From Chloroflexota bacterium (lineage in GTDB: Bacteria; Chloroflexota; Anaerolineae; Aggregatilineales; Phototrophicaceae), in the NCBI GenBank assembly GCA_026708115.1, contig JAPOVL010000053.1, positions 1 to 63,179 on the forward strand: a DNA stretch of 63,179 bases. The letters are read 5' to 3'. Positions 32,812 through 41,955 of this stretch are shown here, in pieces. The notes beneath the pieces are model-generated. The model had not been told where the DNA came from. It was given only the letters and a program-made list of their open reading frames with translations, and did no database searches. Position 1 is the stretch's first letter. Each line of letters starts with the position of its first letter. Both the position numbers and the translations under genes were made by a program.

Positions 32812-33770
32812 GACCGCCGCTCGCCCTTCAAGAAGTCGAGGGCAGCGCGCGCCGCAGCCCGGCCCTGGCGCAGACGTTCGTCAAGCCGCGCGACACCGCA
32901 TTGCTGCGGCGGCTCGAGGCAATAGTCGCTGCCGATCAAGCTGAGGCCTTCGGGAAGCCGCGCGCGGATCGCTGAAACGTTCGCGGCATGATCGTCGTCG
33001 TAACAACTCAAGGGATCGGACTCCTTCCAGCAGTCGACCCGCGCGAAGAGCGGATCCTCGTCGCAGCCATAGTGAGCAATGACTTGCTGGATACTGCCGT
33101 CGGGAGAAAGATCGCCATAAGCGCGAAGTCCCACTTGCAGCAGAAGATGATCTTTGTCCGGCACGCGCCTCGGCGAATCAGTTGCGAAGACGAAGGGATA
33201 GATCACGCTATAGGGACGAATGCGCCGACGAGGCAGGTCGCGCTTGCGAAACCCAAGTGACACGCGGCAAAAGGAATCGTAGTCGTAGCTCCGCAGCCAA
33301 TCCGACGCGTCCGGCGCCAGATTAAAGAGCATGCGCTCGGCGTAGCGGGCGGGGGCCGCGACGATTAGCGCGCCGGCGTCGAGCAGAAGTCCATTTTCCA
33401 GGCAGAGCGTGAATCGCCCGTCGACCGTTCCGATTGAGCTGACCGCCATACGCATCAGTCGCGCCCCTGTTAGTCGCCGCGCCAGCGCGCTTGTCAGGGA
33501 CTGCGTACCGCCGCAAAAGCCGAATTGCCCCGGCCCAAATTCGAAGCGGTCTTCGTCCAAACCGAGCTCGCCGAGCAGTGGCAGATCCTCAATCTCCGCG
33601 ACAGCAAAGGCCGAGGCGTCCGCGATGAAGCCATTCGCCGCGGTAGAGACGATACTCCCGCCCAAGCGGTTTTTGACTTCGATCAGGGTATAGCGGATAG
33701 GATGCTTTTCAAGTTCATAGCAGGCTGCAAGACCGCTGAGACCGCCGCCGATCACGACAACATCGCGCAT
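32808..33770 (-). CDS. NAD(P)/FAD-dependent oxidoreductase, protoporphyrinogen oxidase-like
   Basis: A 320-residue flavoprotein. The dinucleotide-binding GGGLSGLAACYELEK motif is at about residues 8-22, followed by the LIEVKNRLGGSI glutamate strand, and the C-terminal LIGSDYCLEPPQQCGVA FAD-contact block precedes the last helix. The layout is that of the amine oxidase/PPOX superfamily, but it is shorter than HemG/HemY enzymes (about 450), so a substrate assignment is not safe. ATG 33770 has AGGTG upstream and matches the family start; the longer frame was rejected. It is coupled to the helical protein at 32353. Confidence 0.8.
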   Translation of the reverse strand: MRDVVVIGGGLSGLAACYELEKHPIRYTLIEVKNRLGGSIVSTAANGFIADASAFAVAEIEDLPLLGELGLDEDRFEFGPGQFGFCGGTQSLTSALARRLTGARLMRMAVSSIGTVDGRFTLCLENGLLLDAGALIVAAPARYAERMLFNLAPDASDWLRSYDYDSFCRVSLGFRKRDLPRRRIRPYSVIYPFVFATDSPRRVPDKDHLLLQVGLRAYGDLSPDGSIQQVIAHYGCDEDPLFARVDCWKESDPLSCYDDDHAANVSAIRARLPEGLSLIGSDYCLEPPQQCGVARLDERLRQGRAAARAALDFLKGERRS

Positions 33771-33894
33771 AGGGCACCTTTGAGAATGAAACTGACTGGG
33801 CAAATCATAGCGCAAATTTGTCACGCTGCGCAGGTACGCCGTGATCCAGAGTTGCGTTGATGAATTAGCTCGTGGCAAGGTCCGCCATGCTCGT

Positions 33895-33900
33895 TATAAT
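33895..33900 (+). promoter_or_regulatory. -10 box before the class IV aminotransferase
   Basis: TATAAT at 33895-33900, with TGGCAA (33873-33878) at a 16-base spacing, lies 37 bases before ATG 33937. Confidence 0.4.
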
Positions 33901-33936
33901 CTTAACTGGCTCGGCAAAGGCGGGAATGAACAGCAC

Positions 33937-34788
33937 ATGAGCGTCTATTACGTCAACGGCGACTTCGTGGATGCCGCCGATGCGGCGATCCCGGCCAGCG
34001 ATCTGGCCCTGTTGCGCGGTTATGGCATCTTCGATTTCCTGCGCACCTATGGGGGCAAGCCCTTTCAACTTGGGGCGCACCTGCGGCGTTTAATTCGCTC
34101 GGCAGAGCTATTGGATCTGCATTGCCCCTGGGATATTGAGGAACTGGACGAGATCGTCATGCAGGCGCTGCGGCGCAACAACTTCGTTGAGGCAGGTATC
34201 CGCCTGATCGTGACCGGTGGCGACAGCCTCAACGGATTCATGCCGGCCGGAGAATCGCGCTTGATAGTGATGGTGACGCCAGTCAATGAGATGGCGGCGC
34301 ATTATTACGAGCAGGGCGCCGATGTGGTCACCGTCGAGATGCGGCGGGACATGCCCGAAGCCAAGACGATCAATTATATTCCCGGCATCAGCGCGCAGAA
34401 ACAGGCCTTGAAATTCAATCCCGGCGCCGTGGAAGCGATCTATACGGTTGACGGGAATATCGTGGAAGGCACGCGCAGCAATACCTTCATTTTCAAAGAC
34501 GGGATCTGGATCACGCCGGCACGCGACCTGCTGTTGGGCGTTACCCGCGCTGAGGTCATCAAGCTCATCAAAGACGATGGACAGCTGGAACTGCGCGAGA
34601 TTAGCAGAGCGGAATACCGAAGCGCTGACGAGGTGATCCTCACCTCCAGCAGCAAAGAAGTAATGCCGGTGGTCAAGGTTGACAATGTACCGATCGGCAA
34701 TGGCGCGCCTGGCGAAAACACGCGTAAACTCATGCGCGCCTGGCGCCGGATGACCGAGCGCTACGCCGCCATGGACGGCTATCTCTAA
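33937..34788 (+). CDS. PLP-dependent class IV aminotransferase (branched-chain or D-amino acid type)
   Basis: A 283-residue fold-type IV aminotransferase. The PLP lysine is Lys143 in MPEAKTINYIPG, and the VEGTRSNTFIF block with its glutamate and the late TSSSKEVMPV block bind the cofactor phosphate. The size and the YVNGDFV N-terminus fit BCAT, D-alanine aminotransferase or aminodeoxychorismate lyase, and sequence alone does not settle which. ATG 33937 was chosen because the family N-terminus starts there and a TATAAT lies 37 bases upstream. It converges with the CoA-transferase gene, with 12 bases between stops. Confidence 0.85.
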   Translation: MSVYYVNGDFVDAADAAIPASDLALLRGYGIFDFLRTYGGKPFQLGAHLRRLIRSAELLDLHCPWDIEELDEIVMQALRRNNFVEAGIRLIVTGGDSLNGFMPAGESRLIVMVTPVNEMAAHYYEQGADVVTVEMRRDMPEAKTINYIPGISAQKQALKFNPGAVEAIYTVDGNIVEGTRSNTFIFKDGIWITPARDLLLGVTRAEVIKLIKDDGQLELREISRAEYRSADEVILTSSSKEVMPVVKVDNVPIGNGAPGENTRKLMRAWRRMTERYAAMDGYL

Positions 34789-34800
34789 GCCAGGCCGGGC

Positions 34801-36138
34801 CTAGCCTTCAAACGCGGCGGCTGTTTTGCTTTTCAGCTCGTCCAGCGTGACGCCGGGCATCAGTTCCTGCAGGCGCATCGCTCCGGATTCAAAGGTGAAG
34901 ACGGCAAGTTCCGTGATGAGCAAGTCCACCGCCGCTACTGCTGTCAGCGGCAGGCTGCATTGCGGGACGATTTTAGGGCTGCCATCGCGGTTGCAATGGA
35001 TCATGGTGATGATGAGGCGACGGGCGCCGCTGGCGAGATCCATGGCGCCGCCAACGCCGAGCAAGGGCTTTCCCGGTATGGCCCAATTGGCCAGGTTGCC
35101 GCTTTCGTCCACCTGCAAGCCGCCCATGACAGCCACATCAATGTGTCCGCCGCGGATCATGGCGAAAGAATCCGCGCTGTCGAAGTAACTGCTGCCGGGC
35201 AGTGCGGTCACCGGTATCTTTCCAGCGTTTACAGGATAGTCCATAGCGCCGCCGCTTTCCGGCGCCGGACCGACCCCCAGCATGCCGTTTTCCGTGTGCA
35301 AGATAATGCCGTGTTGGGGCGCGATCAGATCGGCGATCAAGGTGGGTATGCCGATGCCGAGGTTGACCACATCGCCCGCCCGTAATTCGGCGAAGGCGCG
35401 GCGGGCGATGCGCATGCGCGCATCGTCGACCTGCTTGCCTGAGGCGCGGATATCGGCTGAAGAACCCAGGTCAGCCAATGTCGTTGAAGCCTGCACCAGA
35501 ACATCGACAAAGTTGCCCGGGGTATGGATATGATCGGGGTCTATGCCCCCAAGGGGTAGAATCTCTTCCGCTTCGGCAATGACCAAATCAGCCGCAGTCG
35601 CCATCGCCTTGTTGAAGTTTTGTTCGGTCCTGCGATAGACCAGATTGCCGGCGTTGTCAGCCTGCCAGGCGCGGATCAAAGCCACGTCAGCGCGCAAGGC
35701 GGGCACAAAAACCTGACTGTGGCCGGCGATGCGCTTGGTTTCCGCGTTGGCAGCTATGGCGGTGCCTGATGCCGTGGGGGTATAGAAGCCGCCGATGCCA
35801 GCGCCGCCGGCGCGTATCGCCTCCGCCATCGAGCCTTGCGGCATCAATTCAAAGGCGATTGCTCCGCTCTGCGCGGCTTCCACGACCTCTCGGTTACTGG
35901 TGAAGTAGGAACCAATCGCTTTCTTGATCTGACCGTTGCGCAAGAGCCGCCCCCCGCCCAGACCGGGCTCGCCGATATTGTTGGCGATGTAAGTCAGGTC
36001 CTGGACGTCCGTCCCCGCCAGGGCGTGCAAGAGATGCACGGGCGACCCGGTCATGCCGAAGCCGCCGACCATGATCACGGCGCCGGATTTGACCAGCGCT
36101 GCCGCCTTTTCCGCGCTCATTTGCGGGACGCTTTTCAT
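34801..36138 (-). CDS. Single-chain 3-oxoacid CoA-transferase (fused A and B subunits)
   Basis: A 445-residue protein in which the alpha and beta subunits of SCOT-type CoA-transferases are fused. The A half begins about residue 20 (SGAVIMVGGFGMTGSPVHLL, NNIGEPGLGGG) and the B half about residue 245 (RIARRAFAELRAGDVVNLGIG). The catalytic glutamate of the B half is Glu283 in TENGMLGVGP. Such enzymes activate acetoacetate or 3-oxoadipate with CoA from succinyl-CoA. Most bacterial forms are two genes; the fusion resembles the mitochondrial form. ATG 36138 overlaps the thiolase stop by 4 bases (ATGA). Acetoacetate breakdown with the thiolase is the likely path. Confidence 0.92.
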   Translation of the reverse strand: MKSVPQMSAEKAAALVKSGAVIMVGGFGMTGSPVHLLHALAGTDVQDLTYIANNIGEPGLGGGRLLRNGQIKKAIGSYFTSNREVVEAAQSGAIAFELMPQGSMAEAIRAGGAGIGGFYTPTASGTAIAANAETKRIAGHSQVFVPALRADVALIRAWQADNAGNLVYRRTEQNFNKAMATAADLVIAEAEEILPLGGIDPDHIHTPGNFVDVLVQASTTLADLGSSADIRASGKQVDDARMRIARRAFAELRAGDVVNLGIGIPTLIADLIAPQHGIILHTENGMLGVGPAPESGGAMDYPVNAGKIPVTALPGSSYFDSADSFAMIRGGHIDVAVMGGLQVDESGNLANWAIPGKPLLGVGGAMDLASGARRLIITMIHCNRDGSPKIVPQCSLPLTAVAAVDLLITELAVFTFESGAMRLQELMPGVTLDELKSKTAAAFEG

Positions 36139-37415
36139 GCTTTTGATCCCAAGTTCTCGATCAGCGTTGCTTCGCCTTGACCCACGCCAACGCAAAGCGC
36201 CGCCAAGCCGTAAGTCATCTTTTCACCCAGTTGGGCGCGGCGTCCCATCTCGTGTATCAAGGTCGTCAGGATGCGCGCGCCGGAACAGCCAAGGGGATGA
36301 CCGAGCGCAATAGCGCCACCGTTGACGTTGCTTATCGCTTCGCTCAACTGCAACTCTCGCAAGACGGCAAGGGCCTGGACCGCAAATGCCTCGTTCAGTT
36401 CGACCAGATCAATATCGTCGATGGAAAGACCGTGCCTGCGCAGCAGTTTGCGTGTGGCATGGACGGGACCCAAGCCCATCACTCTGGGATCGACGCCGGC
36501 CGCCGCGCTGCCGATCCAGCGCGCCAGCGGCTTGATACCTGATTGGCGCGCCCTGTCGCCCGACATCAGGACCAGCGCGCAAGCGCCGTCGTTCAAGCCG
36601 CTGGAATTGCCGGCCGTGACGCTGCCGTCTTCCCGGAAAGCCGGGCGCAGGCCCGCCAGCTTTTCCATGCTGGTTGCGACTTCGTATCCTTTGTCAGTCG
36701 CGCGATAGAAGGGGTGCTCATCGGTATCGACAAGGACCGGATCGCCTCGTCGTTGCGGGATCGTCACCGGAACGATTTCGCGTTTGAAGACGCCGCGATT
36801 GATGGCGTCAACCGCACGCTGCTGGCTCTGCAAGGCGAAGCGGTCCTGCTCTTCCCGGCTGATTTCTCCACCTGCGATTTCGCCATTGCAACTCAGGCTG
36901 TAAATGTTTTCGGCAGTTTCGCCCATGGCTTCCAGTGGGTAGAGCGCCGCCAGTTTTGGATTGGGGTATCGCCAGCCCAGCGTGGTATCCCAAGCAGTTG
37001 TGTTGCCGGAAGGACCATAAGCGGCGGGGTTCTTCGGCAGGGAATAGGGCGCGCGGGTCATGCTCTCGACCCCGCCGGCAACAAAAATCTCACCCTCGCC
37101 CGCCAGGATGGCGCGGGCGGCTTGATTGACCGCGTTAAGCCCGCTGGCGCACAAGCGATTGATCGTGAGGCCCGCGACTCGTTCCGGCAGGCCCGCGAGC
37201 AACAGCGCCATGCGCGCGATGTTGCGGTTGTCCTCGCCGGCTTGGTTCGCGCAGCCCAGATAGACTTCTTCAATGGTATCCGCGTCAATCCCCGCGCGTT
37301 CGACAGCCGCTCGGACGGCTATGGCCGCCAGATCATCCGGGCGCACCGCTGCCAATGCGCCGCGGATGCTGCCAATCGGCGTGCGCACAGCGCTCACAAT
37401 AAGAACATCTCTCAT
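36135..37415 (-). CDS. Thiolase (acetyl-CoA acetyltransferase / 3-oxoadipyl-CoA thiolase type)
   Basis: A 426-residue thiolase. The nucleophile Cys89 (RLCASGLNAV), the catalytic His in GGAIALGHPLGCSGAR (about 378) and the second Cys408 (ALCVGVGQG) are all in place. It cleaves 3-oxoacyl-CoA with CoA. The GQGEATLIEN end and the AxxIYSLSCNGE loop resemble PcaF-type enzymes, so 3-oxoadipyl-CoA or acetoacetyl-CoA are both possible substrates. It is the first gene of the thiolase/CoA-transferase operon, with translational coupling. No other aromatic-degradation gene is in the window, which makes acetoacetyl-CoA the simpler reading. Confidence 0.92.
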   Translation of the reverse strand: MRDVLIVSAVRTPIGSIRGALAAVRPDDLAAIAVRAAVERAGIDADTIEEVYLGCANQAGEDNRNIARMALLLAGLPERVAGLTINRLCASGLNAVNQAARAILAGEGEIFVAGGVESMTRAPYSLPKNPAAYGPSGNTTAWDTTLGWRYPNPKLAALYPLEAMGETAENIYSLSCNGEIAGGEISREEQDRFALQSQQRAVDAINRGVFKREIVPVTIPQRRGDPVLVDTDEHPFYRATDKGYEVATSMEKLAGLRPAFREDGSVTAGNSSGLNDGACALVLMSGDRARQSGIKPLARWIGSAAAGVDPRVMGLGPVHATRKLLRRHGLSIDDIDLVELNEAFAVQALAVLRELQLSEAISNVNGGAIALGHPLGCSGARILTTLIHEMGRRAQLGEKMTYGLAALCVGVGQGEATLIENLGSKA

Positions 37416-37463
37416 GCGGACGCCTCCATCTCCGGCAACCAGTATGCCCTAAACCAGAGTCGC

Positions 37464-37883
37464 TTACGAGTTACAGGCGGAGCAAATGCCGTAGAATTCC
37501 AGCAAATGGCCGGAGATTTTGAAGTCGAGCGTTTCTTGCAGTTCCGCAGTCAGGTTTTCCAGGCCGCAGTCCAGAAAATCGAAGTAGCGATCGCAATTCG
37601 TGCAGATAACATGATGATGATGGTCGTTGTAAAGCATCACGTAGGAGGGTGTCAAGCTGGACTTGAGGAAGATCGGGCGAACAATGCCCAAGCGGGTGAA
37701 GAGATCAAGCGCGCGAAAGACGCTGGCGCGACCGACCGCGGGATTGATCTGGTTCACTCGCTGCAATACGTCCCCCGATGTAAGGTGCTTCCGCTCTTCA
37801 ACCAGGACACGCAGAACCGTTAACCTGGCTTCTGTCAGTCGGTATCCGGCCTGTCGAAGTCGATCGATGTAAAGAGTCCCCAT
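37464..37883 (-). CDS. Fur family transcriptional regulator
   Basis: A 139-residue ferric-uptake-regulator family protein with an N-terminal winged helix (RLTEARLTVLRVLVEE to RASVFRALDLF) and a C-terminal dimer domain with the DHHHHVICTNC histidine cluster. Both structural zinc cysteine pairs are present (Cys94/Cys97 and Cys134/Cys137). Fur, Zur and PerR types cannot be told apart from this. It lies 48 bases upstream of the thiolase operon on the same strand and could be co-transcribed or regulate neighbours; fetAB at 23-27 kb is an obvious possible target for an iron sensor. Confidence 0.92.
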   Translation of the reverse strand: MGTLYIDRLRQAGYRLTEARLTVLRVLVEERKHLTSGDVLQRVNQINPAVGRASVFRALDLFTRLGIVRPIFLKSSLTPSYVMLYNDHHHHVICTNCDRYFDFLDCGLENLTAELQETLDFKISGHLLEFYGICSACNS

Positions 37884-38083
37884 ATGCTTGTCGTTTCCCC
37901 TTAGTTTCGACCGCGCTCATATTAACATGCGGAGGTCCGCGTTCCAAAACAGGATTGATCAAAATGGTTTGACTGAATCCCTATTCTATCGGGATGGCCA
38001 AGCACCGTCGCCTTCATATTGTAACATCAGCGTTGGACAAACGTCAGATGGTAAGCCCGGGCAGCAATGCTAGAATGGCAGCC

Positions 38084-39097
38084 ATGATGCTACGACTGCT
38101 GCTTTTCCTTGCGCTTGTGACGCTCGAGATTTCATCTGTCGCAGCACAAGATACCCAGAGCGACCTGCTCGCGCGAATAAACAGTTTGCGGCGATCGCAG
38201 GGATTGCCCGCCTATTCCATCAGCGCCGCCTTGAACTCGGCCGCCAACAACCACGCGCGTTGGATGGCGCGCACGGGCAAGGTCAGTCATCAACAAGACG
38301 ACGGCACTGGACCGCGGACGCGCGCGCAAAATGCAGGTTACTCATCAAATTGGGTAAGCGAGAACATTTATCGAGGCTTGGGCGCAAGCGCGCTTGAGGC
38401 CTGGCATTGGTGGCTGGGGTCTCCCATTCATTATGCGGGGATAACCAGTCCCAATTATGACAATGTCGGTGTTGGCAGCGCGAGCGGAGAATTTGGGACG
38501 GCATACGTACTCGTATTTGGCAATTCGCTTGGCCGCGCGCCAGCGTCCCGGGCAAACGCGGCGCAGTCGCCCGCTGGCGCAAATGCGCCCGCCGCGCCTT
38601 CGTTCGTATTGGGCCTTGATGATGTGGGCAATATCAAACACGAAATCCAGACCGGCGACACAATCGGCAACATCGCGCTAATTTATGGCTATACTTGGGC
38701 GGATATCCCTTATATGCTCGAAATCAATGACATGACGCTAGATGACATACGGCTCATTCAGCCGGGGAATGTATTCTTGGTACCGCCAAAGGACGGCACC
38801 TTTACGCCCGTTCCCTCTACGCCGACGAATACACAGAGCGCCCGAGCAGTCGAGACGCCAGCATCAACCGCGGCAAGTACGGCTACGCCATTTCAAACTG
38901 CTAGCGCAACTCCCCAGGCATCCCCGGTGTTTCGCATAGGTATGTCACCCAGCGGATCAAGCGCGACACCCCCGGCAGGGGCCAATCCACTAGCTGAGCG
39001 CGACTTGTCGATTCCGCTTGTCCTGGCGGCTGCGATTGTCCTTCAATTGGGAATCCTGGGCGGGGCTGTATTGGAACTGGCAAGGCGGTCGCGTTAA
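38084..39097 (+). CDS. Secreted CAP/SCP domain protein with LysM and C-terminal membrane anchor
   Basis: A 337-residue exported protein. A signal peptide (about 1-22, ending SSVAAQ) is followed by a CAP domain (about 26-150: LLARINSLRRSQGL, NNHARWMA, SHQQDDGTGPRTRAQNAGY, SENIYRG, HYAGITSPNYDNVGVG), a LysM module (about 178-225, YGYTWADIPYMLEIN), a Ser/Thr/Ala/Pro-rich linker and a C-terminal helix (about 310-332) with a basic tail. CAP proteins are extracellular and of varied function; LysM binds peptidoglycan. The start among ATGs at 38075, 38084 and 38087 is uncertain. Its 3' end overlaps the convergent tetR by 4 bases. Confidence 0.87.
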   Translation: MMLRLLLFLALVTLEISSVAAQDTQSDLLARINSLRRSQGLPAYSISAALNSAANNHARWMARTGKVSHQQDDGTGPRTRAQNAGYSSNWVSENIYRGLGASALEAWHWWLGSPIHYAGITSPNYDNVGVGSASGEFGTAYVLVFGNSLGRAPASRANAAQSPAGANAPAAPSFVLGLDDVGNIKHEIQTGDTIGNIALIYGYTWADIPYMLEINDMTLDDIRLIQPGNVFLVPPKDGTFTPVPSTPTNTQSARAVETPASTAASTATPFQTASATPQASPVFRIGMSPSGSSATPPAGANPLAERDLSIPLVLAAAIVLQLGILGGAVLELARRSR

Positions 39098-39681
39098 TCG
39101 GCAGCGCTATCGCTGACCCGCTGAATGCAGCGGTCGACGGCGACAATTTCAGTCGCTTTGACTATGAGTTCGCTTTGAATGGTCGCCATCTGTTCGATGG
39201 AATACTTCATATCGTGCTCGACCCACCAGCGGATAAGCTCGATGACCGATGTCACCAGATGATTAATGGCAATTTCTTTGGGGATGAAACTCTCGTCGCG
39301 GGAGACGTATAGCGTCTCGATTGATTCGATGATGATCTCAAACACTATCGCGATCACTTTGTGGTCGCGGGGAAGATTTGCGAACAGTGAAAATATGCCC
39401 GGATCCTCTCTGATATGCGTGAAGGTTATGAAAGCGCGTTCATACGGGGTCATTTCGGGCTTGAGCAGGCCCATCATGTCGACTAGGCCGGACTGCAACA
39501 CATGCAGGATCAGATCATCCTTGCTCTTGAAGTGGCGGAAGAAGGTGGCATAACCTATTTCCGCTTGCTTGGTAAGCATTTTGATCGTGATTGCTTCATA
39601 ACCAAATTCGAGAGCAAGCGAGATCAGCGCATCGCTGAGGGTCTGTCGGGTGCGCAAAATGCGACGGTCAAGTTTTTTCAT
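39094..39681 (-). CDS. TetR family transcriptional regulator
   Basis: A 195-residue regulator. The N-terminal helix-turn-helix (RQTLSDALISLALEFGYEAITIKMLTKQAEIGYATFFRHF-type pattern, residues 12-52) is typical of TetR/AcrR, and the all-helical C-terminal domain would bind an unknown ligand. No efflux pump or enzyme lies next to it, so the target is unclear. A perfect dyad ATTGCAT/ATGCAAT is about 140 bases upstream and could be its own operator. Confidence 0.88.
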   Translation of the reverse strand: MKKLDRRILRTRQTLSDALISLALEFGYEAITIKMLTKQAEIGYATFFRHFKSKDDLILHVLQSGLVDMMGLLKPEMTPYERAFITFTHIREDPGIFSLFANLPRDHKVIAIVFEIIIESIETLYVSRDESFIPKEIAINHLVTSVIELIRWWVEHDMKYSIEQMATIQSELIVKATEIVAVDRCIQRVSDSAAD

Positions 39682-39821
39682 GGAAGCGAAGTTACCTCGA
39701 AGGGCTTGGGCCGGAGCACAGATGAGTCTCCATTATTTGCGAGAGCGCGTGGGGATGATGCAGTCCCTGCGCGCGGCGATGCACCTATAAATTGCGTAAA
39801 TCGCGCGGAGTGACAAGCGTA

Positions 39822-39837
39822 ATTGCATCAATGCAAT
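39822..39837. promoter_or_regulatory. Palindromic operator candidate upstream of tetR
   Basis: ATTGCAT, CA, ATGCAAT is a perfect 7-bp dyad with a 2-base centre. It is of the size bound by TetR-type dimers. It stands in AT-rich DNA about 140 bases upstream of the TetR start. Confidence 0.35.
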
Positions 39838-41016
39838 ATTACAACATGTTATCTGCTAATAGTTTTAACAGTTAATGACTCAACAATAAACCGATTCTAA
39901 TGTAATATCAATATATCGTTTGGACTTCTCTCGGGCAGCGAAATGTCTTCCGTCGATGCAGCGGTCGGCAAATACCAATAGCCAGTTCGACATCTGCCCT
40001 GGTCAAGCGGTATGGGCCTGCGCTTCCTAAATGCCAGCAACCAAGAATGGCAGAGCCCAACTCGCTTCTTCCATTCATCCGTTTTGCGATCACTGAGACC
40101 GACCCAAAGGGAAGGGATGGCGGGCTATGGTTACTCGAAGTCGGGCTCAGTCGCCGCCAGCCTGGCAAAGTCGCCATTCGCGACAGCGAATGCATGACTA
40201 GCGCGTGTATCGCAGCCAAGTAGATGGAGCGTCCAAATAATAACCGACGGACCCAATGGTCGCGACCATCGCAGAAGAATGTTTATATGCCGGCAAGCCT
40301 ATGACAAAACAGGAGCAATCTGCCGGAGTCCGTTGAAGAACCGCTCAAATCCCTCTCTCATAAGGAGGGACGGGCTTTAACCGCTTATTAGCAATTATGA
40401 CGCTCCCCTTCCCTCCTTGTAGGCTGAAGAGGGGACAGTTTTCATCGCGCAAGAAACCGCCAGAAAACTTGAATTTATTTCGGTGAATTTCGGGTGGCCG
40501 GATAGGTCGTCCTTACATTTCCAACACAAATGGACCTTGTAGGGGTCGGGGCGCGTAGACACAAACCGCCGCCACAGCCCTATGCTATTAGCCGATCCGC
40601 CGCGATCGTACCGCGTTACTTCAAACATGTCCTTGCCCCAACTCCTTGTGGGAAACATCCCACGTGAGGCGGAGGGGCATTGGGCCGGGGAGATGGGAGA
40701 CGCATTTTTCAATAGCGTCCATCGGGGCGCGCAGACACTGACCTTCGATCGTCCCCGACGGCTGTCAGGTGATTGCGCTTCTTTATTTCAACCGATTTCA
40801 GTACACTATCAATCCAAGAAAAATGTAGAACCGGTCAAAAGCGAAGGACTTGGCAGCAAGAACTGTCTGGTCTATGTGGAATCAATATTATATACCTATA
40901 AACAAGAGAGTGACTATTGTGATACTTATCATTAATATCTTTATCAGCAACGCGCAATATCTACCTTCGGCAGATTTCGAATATGCCCCGACTTGCCTCA
41001 TAAACTTTCAAACAGC

Positions 41017-41107
41017 CTCTCGGCGCGTAACCGGCGAATTGTACACGAGAATGTCTCGCTCACGCAAAAGAATAAGCCTTCTCGTCGCATGAGCGACGCG
41101 GTTTATT
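41017..41107 (-). repeat. Dispersed hairpin repeat, copy E
   Basis: On the minus strand: the stem CGTCGC, loop TCAT, GCGACG (41083-41098), then AGAAGGCTTATTCTTTTGCG, TGAGCGAGACATTC, and CGCCGGTTACGCGCCGAGAG. It is the closest relative of copy C. Confidence 0.8.
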
Positions 41108-41231
41108 AAGAAATTGAGCCTCGGCGCCAGTTGCCGTGTATCATGGCCTGACAAGATACCCTCAACTGCAATTGACGGGTTATGCAGTTCAAAGCATAAT
41201 TCTGTTGATGAAGGGCTGGAACGAGCAGTCA

Positions 41232-41885
41232 ATGACTGATTACCGTGAATGGGTCCTGCGGGCAAAATGCGGGGACAAAGCCGAGCGCGATGACGCTTTC
41301 GATCATTTGGTGCGCGATTTTCAAGGCATGGTCTACAGCCTTGCTTATGGCAAGCTGGCCGATCGACAGTTGGCCGAAGACGCCGCGCAGGAAGCGCTGC
41401 TGGCCGCATACAAGCAGATCAATCAGTTGCAGGATGTTGCCGCCTTTCCCGCCTGGTTGCGGCGGATTGTCTTGACACAAACCGACCGTATTCAACGGCG
41501 ACGCCGCGTTGTGGCCGAGGCTATGGAATTGACACAAGAAACGGCCTGCGGCGAACCATCACCGGAAGCGCTGCTGGAAGCGCGTGAATTGCGTGAAAAA
41601 CTGCGGTCCGCCGTTGCCGCCTTGCCCGAAACTGAACGCGATGTCACCCGTGATTACTACTTCGAGGGCGAAACCCAGCGCGAGATTTCCGAACGGTTGA
41701 ATATACCTCTGGCGACCGTAAAAAAGCGCCTGCAATACGCTCGCCAGCATCTGCGCGGTTTGATCAGCGGATTTAACGAGACGCTGGACCGCGCGATAAC
41801 CGGCGATTCCCCGTCCCAGGACCCATATCAGCCGGCTTACGTATACATTCGTCAGCGCCGCCGGCGCGACATCAACCGGACGTAG
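41232..41885 (+). CDS. ECF-type RNA polymerase sigma factor
   Basis: A 217-residue sigma-70 family protein with sigma2 (FDHLVRDFQGMVYSLAYGKLADRQLAEDAAQEALLAAY, about 21-60) and sigma4 (LPETERDVTRDYYFEGETQREISERLNIPLATVKKRLQYARQHLR, about 135-180) and no sigma3. The linker has a basic RIQRRRRV patch. No anti-sigma factor gene is adjacent; the C-terminal 35 residues form an extra tail. ATG 41232 was chosen; ATG 41208 is an alternative. It would redirect RNA polymerase in response to an unknown signal. The gene ends in a strong two-way terminator. Confidence 0.9.
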   Translation: MTDYREWVLRAKCGDKAERDDAFDHLVRDFQGMVYSLAYGKLADRQLAEDAAQEALLAAYKQINQLQDVAAFPAWLRRIVLTQTDRIQRRRRVVAEAMELTQETACGEPSPEALLEARELREKLRSAVAALPETERDVTRDYYFEGETQREISERLNIPLATVKKRLQYARQHLRGLISGFNETLDRAITGDSPSQDPYQPAYVYIRQRRRRDINRT

Positions 41886-41903
41886 CCGAAGCTAGCGCTA
41901 ACT

Positions 41904-41936
41904 AAAAAGGGACGGAAGCAGATCCGTCCCTTTATG
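41904..41936. terminator. Bidirectional terminator between the sigma factor and the subtilase
   Basis: An 11-bp perfect stem AAAGGGACGGA (41906-41916) / TCCGTCCCTTT (41923-41933) with a 6-base loop, preceded by A-rich and followed by T-rich sequence. It lies between convergent genes and can serve both. Confidence 0.8.
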
Positions 41937-41955
41937 TTGTTTGCCGACTGTGGAT

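Larger units (their letters stand above)
39682..41231. other. 1.5-kb gene-poor region with decayed sequence
   Basis: No intact gene is seen. Bases 39820-39925 are strongly AT-rich and hold the dyad at 39822-39837. A minus-strand frame at 39908-40219 contains a stretch (LGSAGPYRLTRADVELAIGI) that looks like the end of a GAF domain, without start or partner, perhaps a gene remnant. Around 40330-40450 there are G/C-rich inverted repeats (TCCCTC/GAGGGA). Copy E of the hairpin repeat fills 41017-41107. The rest (40480-40960) shows nothing. Confidence 0.5.

Noticed and set aside
36543..37823. 426-residue plus-strand frame opposite thiolase and fur
   Set aside because: Runs antisense to two well-supported genes and shows no domain.
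40582..41092. Small frames in the gene-poor region
   Set aside because: No motif, no ribosome site, and overlap with repeat copy E.
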